Assembly (NCBI GenBank): GCA_938029725.1
Contig: CALHGE010000047.1
Coordinates: 1 to 37,677, forward strand
DNA: 37,677 nt
Direction: 5' to 3'
From: an uncultured Flavobacteriaceae bacterium
Lineage (GTDB): Bacteria; Bacteroidota; Bacteroidia; Flavobacteriales; Flavobacteriaceae
This document shows positions 1 to 8,088 of this stretch, one piece after another. Positions within the stretch are counted from its first letter, which is position 1, and each line of letters begins with the position of its first letter. The position numbers were made by a program, and so were the translations under genes. The notes beneath the pieces were generated by a model. It was given only the letters and a program-made list of their open reading frames with translations. It had not been told where the DNA came from and made no database searches.

Positions 1-56
1 TCTCGATAAAAAACACATCCGTTCGGTGAAGTGAAAATGGCTATGAATTAGTTCAT

Positions 57-121
57 CGAGACTTTTCTGCACTTTATCCGAAGTTCTGTCGATTACCGAA
101 AATAGGGGGTTTTGAACGATT
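57..121 (+). promoter_or_regulatory. Conserved upstream element, copy 1
   Basis: This 65-base block lies just upstream of the small secreted peptide gene at 176. It recurs at 11223-11287 before the related peptide gene at 11354. Both copies start with CGAG, carry CACTTTATCC exactly 13 bases later, and continue through TGTC, CCGAAAA, TTTT and CGATT with no gaps between copies. Most of the last 52 bases match. In this copy CCGAA occurs twice, 18 bases apart (79 and 97), which could be two protein half-sites. That it is a promoter or operator is inferred from its position and conservation; I do not recognise the binding protein. Confidence 0.6.
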
Positions 122-140
122 CATGACCCTTTGAAATACA

Positions 141-173
141 CTTGCGCGAGTTATTATTATAACAAAACGCAAG
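141..173 (+). promoter_or_regulatory. Hairpin next to start codon
   Basis: CTTGCG (141-146) is complementary to CGCAAG (168-173), and inside it GTTAT (150-154) is complementary to ATAAC (159-163). The structure ends two bases before the ATG at 176. If transcribed, it would fold over the region a ribosome must load on, so translational control is possible. It is short and AT-rich and may be chance. Confidence 0.35.
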
Positions 174-175
174 AC

Positions 176-412
176 ATGAAAACTATACTTACTTTAATCT
201 TTGTTCTTTTTATCGGAGTTGCTGCACAAGCACAGTCATCTACTGAAGAGGTTAAAGTAGACGCAATCGAAATGGGTATAGTTACTGAGTTTACTGAAGA
301 AGTTACTATCGAAAAGAATACTGAAGTTGCACGTTTATACAAGCACAAAAATTCTAGAATCACTAAGGCATTAAAATTCACAACTAAAAAGAACAAGTCC
401 AAAATGGCTTAA
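176..412 (+). CDS. Small secreted basic peptide, copy 1
   Basis: A 78-residue protein. The ATG at 176 is chosen over an in-frame TTG at 131 because a classic signal peptide (MKTILTLIFVLFIG, cleavage after AQAQ at about residue 20) starts there. After an acidic middle (residues 21-48) comes a basic C-terminal module with VARLYKHKNSR, then KALKF and KKNKSKMA. The gene at 11354 ends in a matching module (20 of the last 29 residues identical) and has the same upstream element. I recall similar small uncharacterised proteins being common in flavobacteria, but no function is known to me. Export to the periplasm or beyond is predicted; a role in surface binding or as a regulated stress peptide is speculation. 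It converges on the esterase gene ending at 430, with no clear terminator between them. Confidence 0.8.
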   Translation: MKTILTLIFVLFIGVAAQAQSSTEEVKVDAIEMGIVTEFTEEVTIEKNTEVARLYKHKNSRITKALKFTTKKNKSKMA

Positions 413-429
413 TAGCTAGCGGCTATCAA

Positions 430-1134
430 CTAGAGTATGTTTTTTAAAATAGCCCACACATTTTCTCTAACAAATTTTTGCCCCTCTGCAGTAGGGTGAA
501 TACCATCTGGTAGATTCAAATCTGGTATGCCCGATACGCCAGCTAATAAAAACGGAATCAATTGTATTTCATTCTTTTCAGCTAAGTCCGGAAAAATGGT
601 TCTGAATTCTGTTGTATACGCTTGTCCCATGTTTGGAGGAATTTGCATTCCTGCCAAAATAATTTTCGTTTCGGGGTTCTTCTCACGAACCAAATCGATT
701 ATCGTTTGAAGGTTGGCACGAGTTTCTTTTAAAGGAATTCCTCGCAAGCCATCATTTGCTCCAAGTTCTAATACAAAAATATCAACCTTTTGTTTTAAGA
801 CCCAACTCAAACGGTTTTTACCGCCAGATGTGGTTTCTCCGCTTAAGCCCGCATTGATGACAGTATACTTCAAGTCTAAAGAGTCTAGTCTGTTTTGAAT
901 CAAAGAAGGAAACGATTCTTTGGTATCTAAACCATAGCCTGCTGTTAAACTGTTTCCGAAGAACAAAATGGTTTTTGAATAGGTCTTGCTAACTTCAGAT
1001 TTCTCTTTCTTAACTTCTGTTTTCGCCTTTACTTGATTTTCACCTTCCTGACCTCGCTTTTTAGCGTTAGAATTCCCGCAGGAGATCATTCCAATAAAAA
1101 TAAAAAAATAACTAAACTTTAAGAAATTGCGCAT
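430..1134 (-). CDS. TesA-like SGNH esterase lipoprotein
   Basis: A 234-residue SGNH/GDSL hydrolase of the TesA/arylesterase type, which hydrolyses acyl esters or thioesters. The N-terminus is a lipoprotein signal with lipid-attachment Cys19 (GMISCG), followed by a charged linker rich in Lys and Glu (25-50). The four SGNH blocks are visible: GNSLTAGYG with nucleophile Ser62, the AGLSGETTSGG glycine block, LGANDG with the oxyanion Asn, and DGIHPT supplying the Asp-His pair. It is divergent from the ABC ATPase and permease genes at 1201-4433, which repeats the tesA-ybbA-ybbP arrangement of enteric bacteria. Here the enzyme would be a membrane-anchored lipoprotein rather than the soluble periplasmic form of E. 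coli. The natural substrate cannot be told from sequence. Confidence 0.88.
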   Translation of the reverse strand: MRNFLKFSYFFIFIGMISCGNSNAKKRGQEGENQVKAKTEVKKEKSEVSKTYSKTILFFGNSLTAGYGLDTKESFPSLIQNRLDSLDLKYTVINAGLSGETTSGGKNRLSWVLKQKVDIFVLELGANDGLRGIPLKETRANLQTIIDLVREKNPETKIILAGMQIPPNMGQAYTTEFRTIFPDLAEKNEIQLIPFLLAGVSGIPDLNLPDGIHPTAEGQKFVRENVWAILKNIL

Positions 1135-1200
1135 AATGCTAGGGTCTATTTATAAGAATCATTTCCTTATTTTGCAAATTGCTATTGGAAACTGAGAATT

Positions 1201-1890
1201 ATGACAAAGATATTAAACGTTCGCAACCTAGGGAAGAGTTACATCAGTGGTTCGAAACGATTAACAGTGTTAGACGATATAACATTTGATGTAGAAGCTG
1301 GAGCAAGCTTTTCCATTGTTGGGCCTTCCGGCAGCGGCAAAACAACTTTACTTGGCCTCTGTGCTGGCCTAGATAAATCAGATACCGGAAGTGTGTCACT
1401 TTGTGGTACTGTTTTAGATAGCTTAAATGAAGACGAAAGAGCACTACTTCGAAATAAGAATATTGGTTTTGTTTTTCAAGACTTTCAATTATTACCTACT
1501 TTAACGGCTCTTGAAAATGTAAGTGTACCTCTTGAACTACAAGGAAATAAAGATGCAGCTCAGATAGCCAAAGAACTTTTACAGAAAGTAGGCTTAGGCG
1601 AACGAACGCATCATTACCCTTCGCAACTTTCAGGAGGAGAGCAGCAGCGTGTCGCGTTGGCAAGAGCCTTCTCGAATAAACCCGCTTTGCTTTTTGCTGA
1701 CGAGCCTACGGGAAACTTGGATGAAGAAACTGGAGAAAAAGTAATACAGTTACTCTTCGACTTGAACAAAGAGGCCGGTACTACCCTAGTTATTGTTACC
1801 CATGATTTAGATTTAGCCAAAAGAACCCAACATATTCTCCATTTAAAAGGGGGCAAGATTTTAACTAACGAAACTACAACTGCATCGTGA
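1201..1890 (+). CDS. ybbA: YbbA-like ABC transporter ATPase
   Basis: A 229-residue ABC ATPase of the MacB/LolD/YbbA class. Walker A is GPSGSGKTT (41-49), the signature is LSGGEQQR (143-150), Walker B is ALLFADE (162-168) followed by PTGNLD, and the switch His is in VTHD. Proteins of this class power FtsX-type permeases that move or extract substrates at the membrane rather than classical importers. The stop overlaps the next start as GTGA at 1887-1890, so ATPase and permease are almost certainly translationally coupled and form one complex. The esterase gene on the other side is divergent and shares the 66-base intergenic region. The YbbA name rests on this gene order as well as on the sequence class; the cargo is unknown. 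Confidence 0.88.
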   Translation: MTKILNVRNLGKSYISGSKRLTVLDDITFDVEAGASFSIVGPSGSGKTTLLGLCAGLDKSDTGSVSLCGTVLDSLNEDERALLRNKNIGFVFQDFQLLPTLTALENVSVPLELQGNKDAAQIAKELLQKVGLGERTHHYPSQLSGGEQQRVALARAFSNKPALLFADEPTGNLDEETGEKVIQLLFDLNKEAGTTLVIVTHDLDLAKRTQHILHLKGGKILTNETTTAS

Positions 1891-4433
1891 CTGGCCACCC
1901 AATAGTTTCAAAAGCAGGTTTTGGTTGGATTCTAAAAATGGCTTGGCGCGACGGCAAGGCTAGCGGTAAACGTTTATTGTTGTTTATGGCATCCATTATT
2001 TTGGGTATAGCGGCGGTTGTTTCAATACAGTCATTTAGCCAAAACCTCAAAGAAAATATAGCTTCCCAATCCAAAACATTGATGGGGGCTGATTACCGTA
2101 TTGATAGCAATCAGCTTCCGACAGAAAAAGTTCAAAAAATCATTGATTCGCTGGGGCCGAGAGGTAGAGAGGTGAGCTTTGCTTCTATGGCTGCTTTTCC
2201 AAAAAACGGAGCGACAAAATTGGTTCAAATTCGAGGTATCGAAGGGGGGTTTCCTTTGTATGGAGAATTTGAAACAATACCGCCGACCGCAGCAGTAGAT
2301 TATAAAACTAAAAACGGGGTTCTAGTAGATGCAACCTTAATGTTGCAATACAAATTGAACCTAGGTGATAGTGTAAAGGTAGGAGCGTTGACATTTCCTA
2401 TTATTGGTTCTGTTATTTCGGCCCCCGGTAGCAACGCCATTTCAACTACTGTCGCTCCTCCAATAATCTTACCTTATAGGTTTATAGCGAATACGGGCCT
2501 GCTGCAAACGGGCAGTCGGTACAAATACAATTACTATTTTAAAGCAGCACCTAAGTTTGATATTGCTGCTTTAGATAAGGCAATTGATCCTATTTTAGAT
2601 GCCGAAAATGCAGATTTTGATTCTCACATGTCAGTTAGCCAGCGTTTAGGTAAGCGCTATGAAAATTTTGCAAAGTTTTTGAACTTGGTGGCGTTTATTG
2701 CTCTTTTATTGGGTTGTGTAGGTATTGCCAGTTCGGTACATATTTATATTAAAGAAAAACTACGTGGTATTGCCATTCTTAAATGCTTGGGGGCTACGCG
2801 AAGACAGACTTTTTTGATTTATTTAATTCAAATTGCAGGATTAGGACTTTTGGGTGGCATTATCGGAACACTTTTAGGAGTAGGATTACAGCAAGCTTTT
2901 CCTTTAATTTTACAAGAGTTTCTTCCTTTTATGGTAGAAATTACCACAGCCGTTCAACCGATGGTTATAGGCTTGTTATTAGGCTTGTTTATGTCTGTTT
3001 TATTTGCCTTACTACCACTGTTATCTACTTGGTATGTTTCGCCATTAGAGGTGTTGCGTGTTCAAGAAAATAGTCCTAAAGAAATTAAAAGGGCTGCAAT
3101 TTTTGTTTTGCTGGGCATCATAGTATTTATCTATTTCTTTGCCTTCTGGCTTCTAAAAAACAGCAGTTACGCAATAGCCTTTGTAGTTGGAATTTTACTA
3201 ACCTTTTCTATCTTGGCAGGTGTTGCAAGTTTGTTTATGTGGCTCATTAAAAAATATTTTCCCTCCTCATGGGGTTTCACTGCGCGAATGAGTCTATTGA
3301 ATTTGTACCGTCCGAATAATCAAACGATGGTATTGATATTGGCCATTGGCGTAGGTTCATTTTTGATAAGTACCTTATATTTTACGAAAGATATTTTACT
3401 CGCTAAAGCCACTTTAGAGGCGAATGCTGAGAATCCTAATATGATTTTGTTGGATGTGCAAACCAACCAAAGAGATGAAGTTACCAAAATAATTAGTCCT
3501 AAGGGATTACCTATCATAGATAATATTCCGATTATTACGATGCGAATGCATAGTATTAAAGGAGTTTCTGTGAACGATATGAGATTAGACACTACCTTAA
3601 CCATGAATAAATGGATTCTCAACCACGAGTTTCGGGTAACCTATCGCGATACGATGATTGCTTCAGAGAAGTTGGCATCTGGCAAATTCAAAAATGATTT
3701 TCAGCATAACGGCGCGATTCCTATTTCTCTTTCAGACAATATAGCAAGAGATGCGTCAGTAGTTATTGGTGACACTCTAGTTTTTAATGTTCAGGGTGTT
3801 TTGATGCAAACCACGGTCGCAAGTATACGAGTCGTTGATTGGGGCCGTATGCAGTTGAATTTCTCTGTTGTATTTCCTGAGGGAGTTCTTGAAGATGCGC
3901 CTCAATTTCATATCATAAGTACAACAGCGCCAGATGAAAAAACATCAGCTGAATTACAACGAGAGTTAGTGACTAAATTTCCTAATGTTTCGGTAATTGA
4001 TTTACGCCAAGTAATAACGCTGGTTCAAGGTATTCTCGACAAGATTTCTTGGATAATTAATTTTATGGCATTCTTTAGTATTCTTACAGGAATTATTGTG
4101 CTTGTAGGTTCGGTAAGAACAAGTAAATATCAGCGCATTAGAGAAAGTGTTCTTTTGCGAACTTTAGGAGCAAAAAGTAATCAAATACTTAAAATCACTG
4201 CACTAGAGTATTTGTATTTAGGAATTATGGGAAGCGGTATCGGCATTCTGTTATCCTTAATTAGTGCTCAATTATTGGCATGGTTAGTTTTTGATTCCCC
4301 TTTTATACCTTCTTGGGTGCCATTTGGTATCCTTCTGCCAGGCATAACTATTATGGTCTTGCTAATAGGGTTAGGAAATAGTAGGAGTATTTTGAATAGT
4401 CCTCCTTTAGAAGTTTTGCGTCAAGAAGGATAA
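1887..4433 (+). CDS. ybbP: YbbP-like FtsX-family ABC permease
   Basis: An 848-residue permease with two FtsX-type units, matching the usual size of YbbP. A first membrane helix at about 29-49 is followed by a large periplasmic domain. Then come three helices at about 265-385 ending in the typical SPLEVLR turn, two central helices at about 400-450, a further helix and second periplasmic domain, and three C-terminal helices with PPLEVLRQEG at the very end. The start is a GTG overlapping the ATPase stop; an ATG at 1938 (MAWRDGK) is possible, but the longer form keeps the upstream residues usual in this family. With the ATPase it likely forms a complex acting on envelope lipids or lipoproteins, inferred from family and from the neighbouring TesA-like esterase. 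Confidence 0.87.
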   Translation: MTGHPIVSKAGFGWILKMAWRDGKASGKRLLLFMASIILGIAAVVSIQSFSQNLKENIASQSKTLMGADYRIDSNQLPTEKVQKIIDSLGPRGREVSFASMAAFPKNGATKLVQIRGIEGGFPLYGEFETIPPTAAVDYKTKNGVLVDATLMLQYKLNLGDSVKVGALTFPIIGSVISAPGSNAISTTVAPPIILPYRFIANTGLLQTGSRYKYNYYFKAAPKFDIAALDKAIDPILDAENADFDSHMSVSQRLGKRYENFAKFLNLVAFIALLLGCVGIASSVHIYIKEKLRGIAILKCLGATRRQTFLIYLIQIAGLGLLGGIIGTLLGVGLQQAFPLILQEFLPFMVEITTAVQPMVIGLLLGLFMSVLFALLPLLSTWYVSPLEVLRVQENSPKEIKRAAIFVLLGIIVFIYFFAFWLLKNSSYAIAFVVGILLTFSILAGVASLFMWLIKKYFPSSWGFTARMSLLNLYRPNNQTMVLILAIGVGSFLISTLYFTKDILLAKATLEANAENPNMILLDVQTNQRDEVTKIISPKGLPIIDNIPIITMRMHSIKGVSVNDMRLDTTLTMNKWILNHEFRVTYRDTMIASEKLASGKFKNDFQHNGAIPISLSDNIARDASVVIGDTLVFNVQGVLMQTTVASIRVVDWGRMQLNFSVVFPEGVLEDAPQFHIISTTAPDEKTSAELQRELVTKFPNVSVIDLRQVITLVQGILDKISWIINFMAFFSILTGIIVLVGSVRTSKYQRIRESVLLRTLGAKSNQILKITALEYLYLGIMGSGIGILLSLISAQLLAWLVFDSPFIPSWVPFGILLPGITIMVLLIGLGNSRSILNSPPLEVLRQEG

Positions 4434-4542
4434 TTTCGTAACGAGTTGGTTGCTAATAAATTTAATCTATATTCCGTACCGATTGTCTTATTTTAGCGTC
4501 TTGTAGAAACAGTTAATTTGAATTTAATAATTACACTAGAAA

Positions 4543-6591
4543 ATGAAACAAATGTATTTCTTAGTTGTTGCAATACTGTTCTTCGGACATGTAGCGGCAC
4601 AAACTGCCCCTATTACTGATGGTGAGGCCTTACCGGGTATTAATTTAAAAAACATGAAACCTGAAATAAGTCCGAAAGATGACTTTTACAATTTTGTAAA
4701 TGGTACTTGGATGGACGACACAGAAATACCAGCCGATAGATCAAGCTGGGGTGGGTTTTCCGTACTTCGCAAGTCAACAGACAACGATGTACTTGAAATA
4801 TTAGCGAAAGCAAAAGCTAGTGGAAAATATGGTCCTGAGACAGATCAGGCAAAGGCTTTAGCAATTTTTGATACTAAATTAGATACTATAGCAAGAAATA
4901 AAGCAGGTTTAAAACCGCTACAACCTGCTCTTGATGCCATAGCTGGAATTAAGAATTTAAATGATTTACAGACCGTTTTGGCAAAGAATGATGCCGTGTC
5001 TTCTCCTTTTGTTGGATTTGGTATACAAGCAGATTTAAACAATAGTGCGATGAATGCCGTTTATCTTGGTGCTGCGGGTCTTGGTTTACCAGACCGCGAT
5101 TTTTATTTAGAGCAAGATGAAAAATCTAAGGAAATTCGTGAGGAATATAAAAAACACACTTCTCGAATGTTACAAATGCTTGGTGATAGTGAAGCAGAAG
5201 CTACTGCCGCTGCTGAGAAGATTTTGGCGATGGAAACGAAGCTCGCTGAACCGCGCCTTGATAAGGTACAGAGTAGAGATGTTCGTAATTTTAATAACCC
5301 ACGAACTATTGCAGAAGTAGATGCGATGTTAAGTAGTTTCGACTTGAATAAGATGATAACAGAACTAGGCATCACAAAAAGGTTTGACACAGTGATTGTA
5401 GTTCAGTTGAAATTTACAGAAGCTTTAGATACATTTTTAAAAGAAACACCTATTGAAGATATCAAGACTTTAGTGCGATGGGATACTTTTAATAGTGCAT
5501 CAGGTCGACTTACTACAGCTACGGAAAAAGCTAATTGGGAATTTTATAGTAAATACTTAAGAGGTTCTGAGAAGCAACGGCCGGCTGATGAGCTTGCTTT
5601 GGCTACTGTTAATGGTTCTGTCGGCGAAGCCTTGGGTCAATTGTATGTGGATGCTAAGTTTCCGCCAGAAGCAAAAGCTAAGGCAGAATCAATGATTGCC
5701 AATGTAATTGAATCCTTTAAAGCACGTATCCAAAAATTAGATTGGATGGGAGATACAACCAAGTTAAAAGCCATTGAAAAGTTAGATAAGTTTACCGTTA
5801 AGATTGCATACCCTAATAAGTGGGAAGATTACGCGAAAATGGAGGTAAAGGCTGATAAATCGTATTTCGATAATCGTGCGGCAGTTAGTACTTGGCGTAG
5901 ACATAAAAGTTACTCTAACATAGGGGAGCTTGTTGATAAAAAGAAATGGGGCATGTCTCCCCAAACGGTAAATGCCTATTTCAATCCATTAAACAATGAG
6001 ATTGTTTTTCCTGCAGCGATTTTACAAGCTCCTTTCTACAACTACCAAGCTGATGAGGCGGTTAACTATGGAGGAATAGGGGCAGTAATCGGGCACGAAA
6101 TTTCACATGCCTTTGATGATAGTGGTGCTCGATTCGATGCTGATGGAAATGTAAACAACTGGTGGACTGAAGAAGATTTAAAAGCTTTTACAGAGCGTGG
6201 TGATGCCTTGGCAGCGCAATATGATGGTATAGAAGTTTTGGATAGTGTACATGTAAACGGAAAGTTCACCTTAGGGGAGAATATCGGAGATTTAGGAGGT
6301 GTTTTAGGAGCCTATGATGGCTTGCAACGTTTTTACAAAGAAAACGGAAGACCTGATGATATTGATGGCTTTACAGCGGAGCAACGATTCTTTATGTCTT
6401 GGGCAACAGTTTGGAGAACAAAAAGCAGAGATGAAGCTTTACGAACCCAAATCAAAACCGATCCACATTCGCCAGGAAGAGTTAGAGCGATACAGCCTTT
6501 ATTAAATATTCAATCATTCTATGATGCTTTTGATATTAAAGAAGGTGATGCAATGTATTTAGCTCCTGATAAAAGAGTGAGCATCTGGTAG
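4543..6591 (+). CDS. Secreted M13 metallopeptidase (PepO/neprilysin)
   Basis: A 682-residue zinc endopeptidase of family M13. A signal peptide ends at about residue 20 (HVAAQ). The N-terminal M13 region begins with DFYNFVNGTW, and the catalytic domain carries VNAYFNP, the zinc motif HEISH (His518, His522) and the third ligand in ENIGD (Glu579, Asp583). The C-terminus ends in SIW, a variant of the usual family ending. These enzymes cleave peptides of limited size outside the cytoplasm. It stands alone on the plus strand and ends at a strong bidirectional terminator shared with the convergent aminopeptidase gene. The 109 bases upstream must hold its promoter, but I could not find a convincing TAnnTTTG box. 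Confidence 0.93.
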   Translation: MKQMYFLVVAILFFGHVAAQTAPITDGEALPGINLKNMKPEISPKDDFYNFVNGTWMDDTEIPADRSSWGGFSVLRKSTDNDVLEILAKAKASGKYGPETDQAKALAIFDTKLDTIARNKAGLKPLQPALDAIAGIKNLNDLQTVLAKNDAVSSPFVGFGIQADLNNSAMNAVYLGAAGLGLPDRDFYLEQDEKSKEIREEYKKHTSRMLQMLGDSEAEATAAAEKILAMETKLAEPRLDKVQSRDVRNFNNPRTIAEVDAMLSSFDLNKMITELGITKRFDTVIVVQLKFTEALDTFLKETPIEDIKTLVRWDTFNSASGRLTTATEKANWEFYSKYLRGSEKQRPADELALATVNGSVGEALGQLYVDAKFPPEAKAKAESMIANVIESFKARIQKLDWMGDTTKLKAIEKLDKFTVKIAYPNKWEDYAKMEVKADKSYFDNRAAVSTWRRHKSYSNIGELVDKKKWGMSPQTVNAYFNPLNNEIVFPAAILQAPFYNYQADEAVNYGGIGAVIGHEISHAFDDSGARFDADGNVNNWWTEEDLKAFTERGDALAAQYDGIEVLDSVHVNGKFTLGENIGDLGGVLGAYDGLQRFYKENGRPDDIDGFTAEQRFFMSWATVWRTKSRDEALRTQIKTDPHSPGRVRAIQPLLNIQSFYDAFDIKEGDAMYLAPDKRVSIW

Positions 6592-6612
6592 GTAGGATTT
6601 CTTTAAAAATTT

Positions 6613-6645
6613 AAAACCGATTTCCTGTTTAAGGAAATCGGTTTT
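6613..6645. terminator. Bidirectional intrinsic terminator
   Basis: A perfect 14-base stem (6613-6626 with 6632-6645) encloses a five-base loop. The stem begins in AAAA and ends in TTTT, and further T residues follow on the plus strand, so it can stop transcription from both directions. It sits between the convergent M13 peptidase and M24B aminopeptidase genes. Confidence 0.92.
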
Positions 6646-6653
6646 TTCTTACG

Positions 6654-8012
6654 CTATTTCTTCATGAGTTTTTCCAAAGCATCAGGTGTTCGCGGCAAGC
6701 CCTTGCTAAGCACTTCACAACCATTTTTAGTGACCAAAATAACATCTTCAGTAAAGACTGAAATTTGCTGATCGTGATTATAGTACCACGGCTCTACAGT
6801 GAATACCATTCCAGGTTGTAATAGTGCATCCGAAAGGTTTGGGTCTCCTGTTGATAGCCCTAAATGATGGCCAAAGAATAAACCAACTTGCATATATTTT
6901 TTTGCCTCCTGGGGAATTATTTGATCCGTCAATCCTTTGATGTCAGCAAAGGTAATTCCGGGTTTGATGAAATTGATGATTTGATCAGCTATACCAACTT
7001 CCATAGTTAATATTTCTTTTTGCTTTTCGGTAAAGGTTCCGGAAACAGGAAATGTTCTTCCCACATCACTAACATAATTTTTGTATTCGCATCCTACATC
7101 AAAAACAACCAATTCACCGTTTTCAAGGTTTCGATTTCTACGATTGTAATGCGTTGCCAAAATACGCCACGGCCACAACGAGTTGGGTCCAGATTTAATA
7201 ATCGACCCAAATGCCAGTCGATGTGCCCCATTTACTTTATAATCACCTTCCAGTATTCCTTCTAAATAACGTTCGTCGATACCTGCTTTAATTGCCTTTG
7301 CAGCGTTTTTGATGCCCCTTACATTAATCGCTGTAGACTTTCGCATAATTTCTATTTCTGCTGCGGACTTAATCATTCGCACCTTCGCCAAGGATGTATA
7401 CATATTTTCAAATTGCAAACCTTTTTGTTTGCTCTGCAAAGCATTTAATAGAATTTGAACAGGAGTAGGAGAGCTCATATAATCTTCAGAAGCAAAACGA
7501 ATTTCACCAGGTCGCCCATTATCAATAAAAACAGTCGTTTCTTCAGCTGCTTTAGCATTCATAAGCACAGAGAACTCTGAAATAGCGGCTAATGATATGC
7601 CTGCTTGATTCGCAATCGCAGGGTCATTTAATAAAGGTCTACCAGGAAAATCATTGGGTCGCTTAGTACTTTCAAAACGTAAATCTCGTTGCGGTGTAAA
7701 TATTTTTGCCGATGCGCCTGAAATATCTAAAACTAAAATACTGTTAGGAATTTCTAAACCCGTGAAGTAATAGAAGTTGTCTAATTGACGGAAGGTTTCT
7801 CCGAATGAAAATCCGTCTTTAGCAGGAATAACTACAATTCCTTTTTTACCTAGGTCTTGTAATTGCTTCATAAGTTTAGTGCGACGCTCGGCTAGTTCTT
7901 CTTTAGAAAAGGGCATTTCCGTCCATTCAAAATAGGCTTGCTCTGGAGTTTGCCCGAACATCGGAACTGATACGAGTACAAAACAAAAAAAAGGAAACAG
8001 CTTTTTAAACAT
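6654..8012 (-). CDS. Secreted Xaa-Pro aminopeptidase (M24B)
   Basis: A 452-residue PepP-type aminopeptidase that removes the residue before a proline at peptide N-termini. The start is put at the ATG at 8012, giving the signal peptide MFKKLFPFF with cleavage after PMFGQ; an in-frame TTG at 8030 would add six polar residues in front. The N-terminal aminopeptidase P domain covers about 20-170. The M24 'pita-bread' domain supplies the metal ligands: VFDVG and SDVGRTF (two Asp), GHHLGLS (His), VFTVEPW (Glu) and FTEDV (Glu). The Gly-His-His form of the His motif differs slightly from the more usual GHGLG or GHFLG. An N-terminal signal means export, so it probably works on extracellular peptides together with the M13 and M14 enzymes nearby. 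Confidence 0.9.
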   Translation of the reverse strand: MFKKLFPFFCFVLVSVPMFGQTPEQAYFEWTEMPFSKEELAERRTKLMKQLQDLGKKGIVVIPAKDGFSFGETFRQLDNFYYFTGLEIPNSILVLDISGASAKIFTPQRDLRFESTKRPNDFPGRPLLNDPAIANQAGISLAAISEFSVLMNAKAAEETTVFIDNGRPGEIRFASEDYMSSPTPVQILLNALQSKQKGLQFENMYTSLAKVRMIKSAAEIEIMRKSTAINVRGIKNAAKAIKAGIDERYLEGILEGDYKVNGAHRLAFGSIIKSGPNSLWPWRILATHYNRRNRNLENGELVVFDVGCEYKNYVSDVGRTFPVSGTFTEKQKEILTMEVGIADQIINFIKPGITFADIKGLTDQIIPQEAKKYMQVGLFFGHHLGLSTGDPNLSDALLQPGMVFTVEPWYYNHDQQISVFTEDVILVTKNGCEVLSKGLPRTPDALEKLMKK

Positions 8013-8088
8013 GTAGTTTGATTTATTCAAACTACAATATACAGATAACTTGACTGATTCGGTTTTGAAATACCTTAAGACTGCAGTT

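Noticed and set aside
1..61. Inverted repeat TCTCGAT (1-7) and ATCGAGA (55-61)
   Set aside because: The arms are seven bases with a 47-base gap, the left context is cut by the window edge, and copy 2 of the element has no counterpart.
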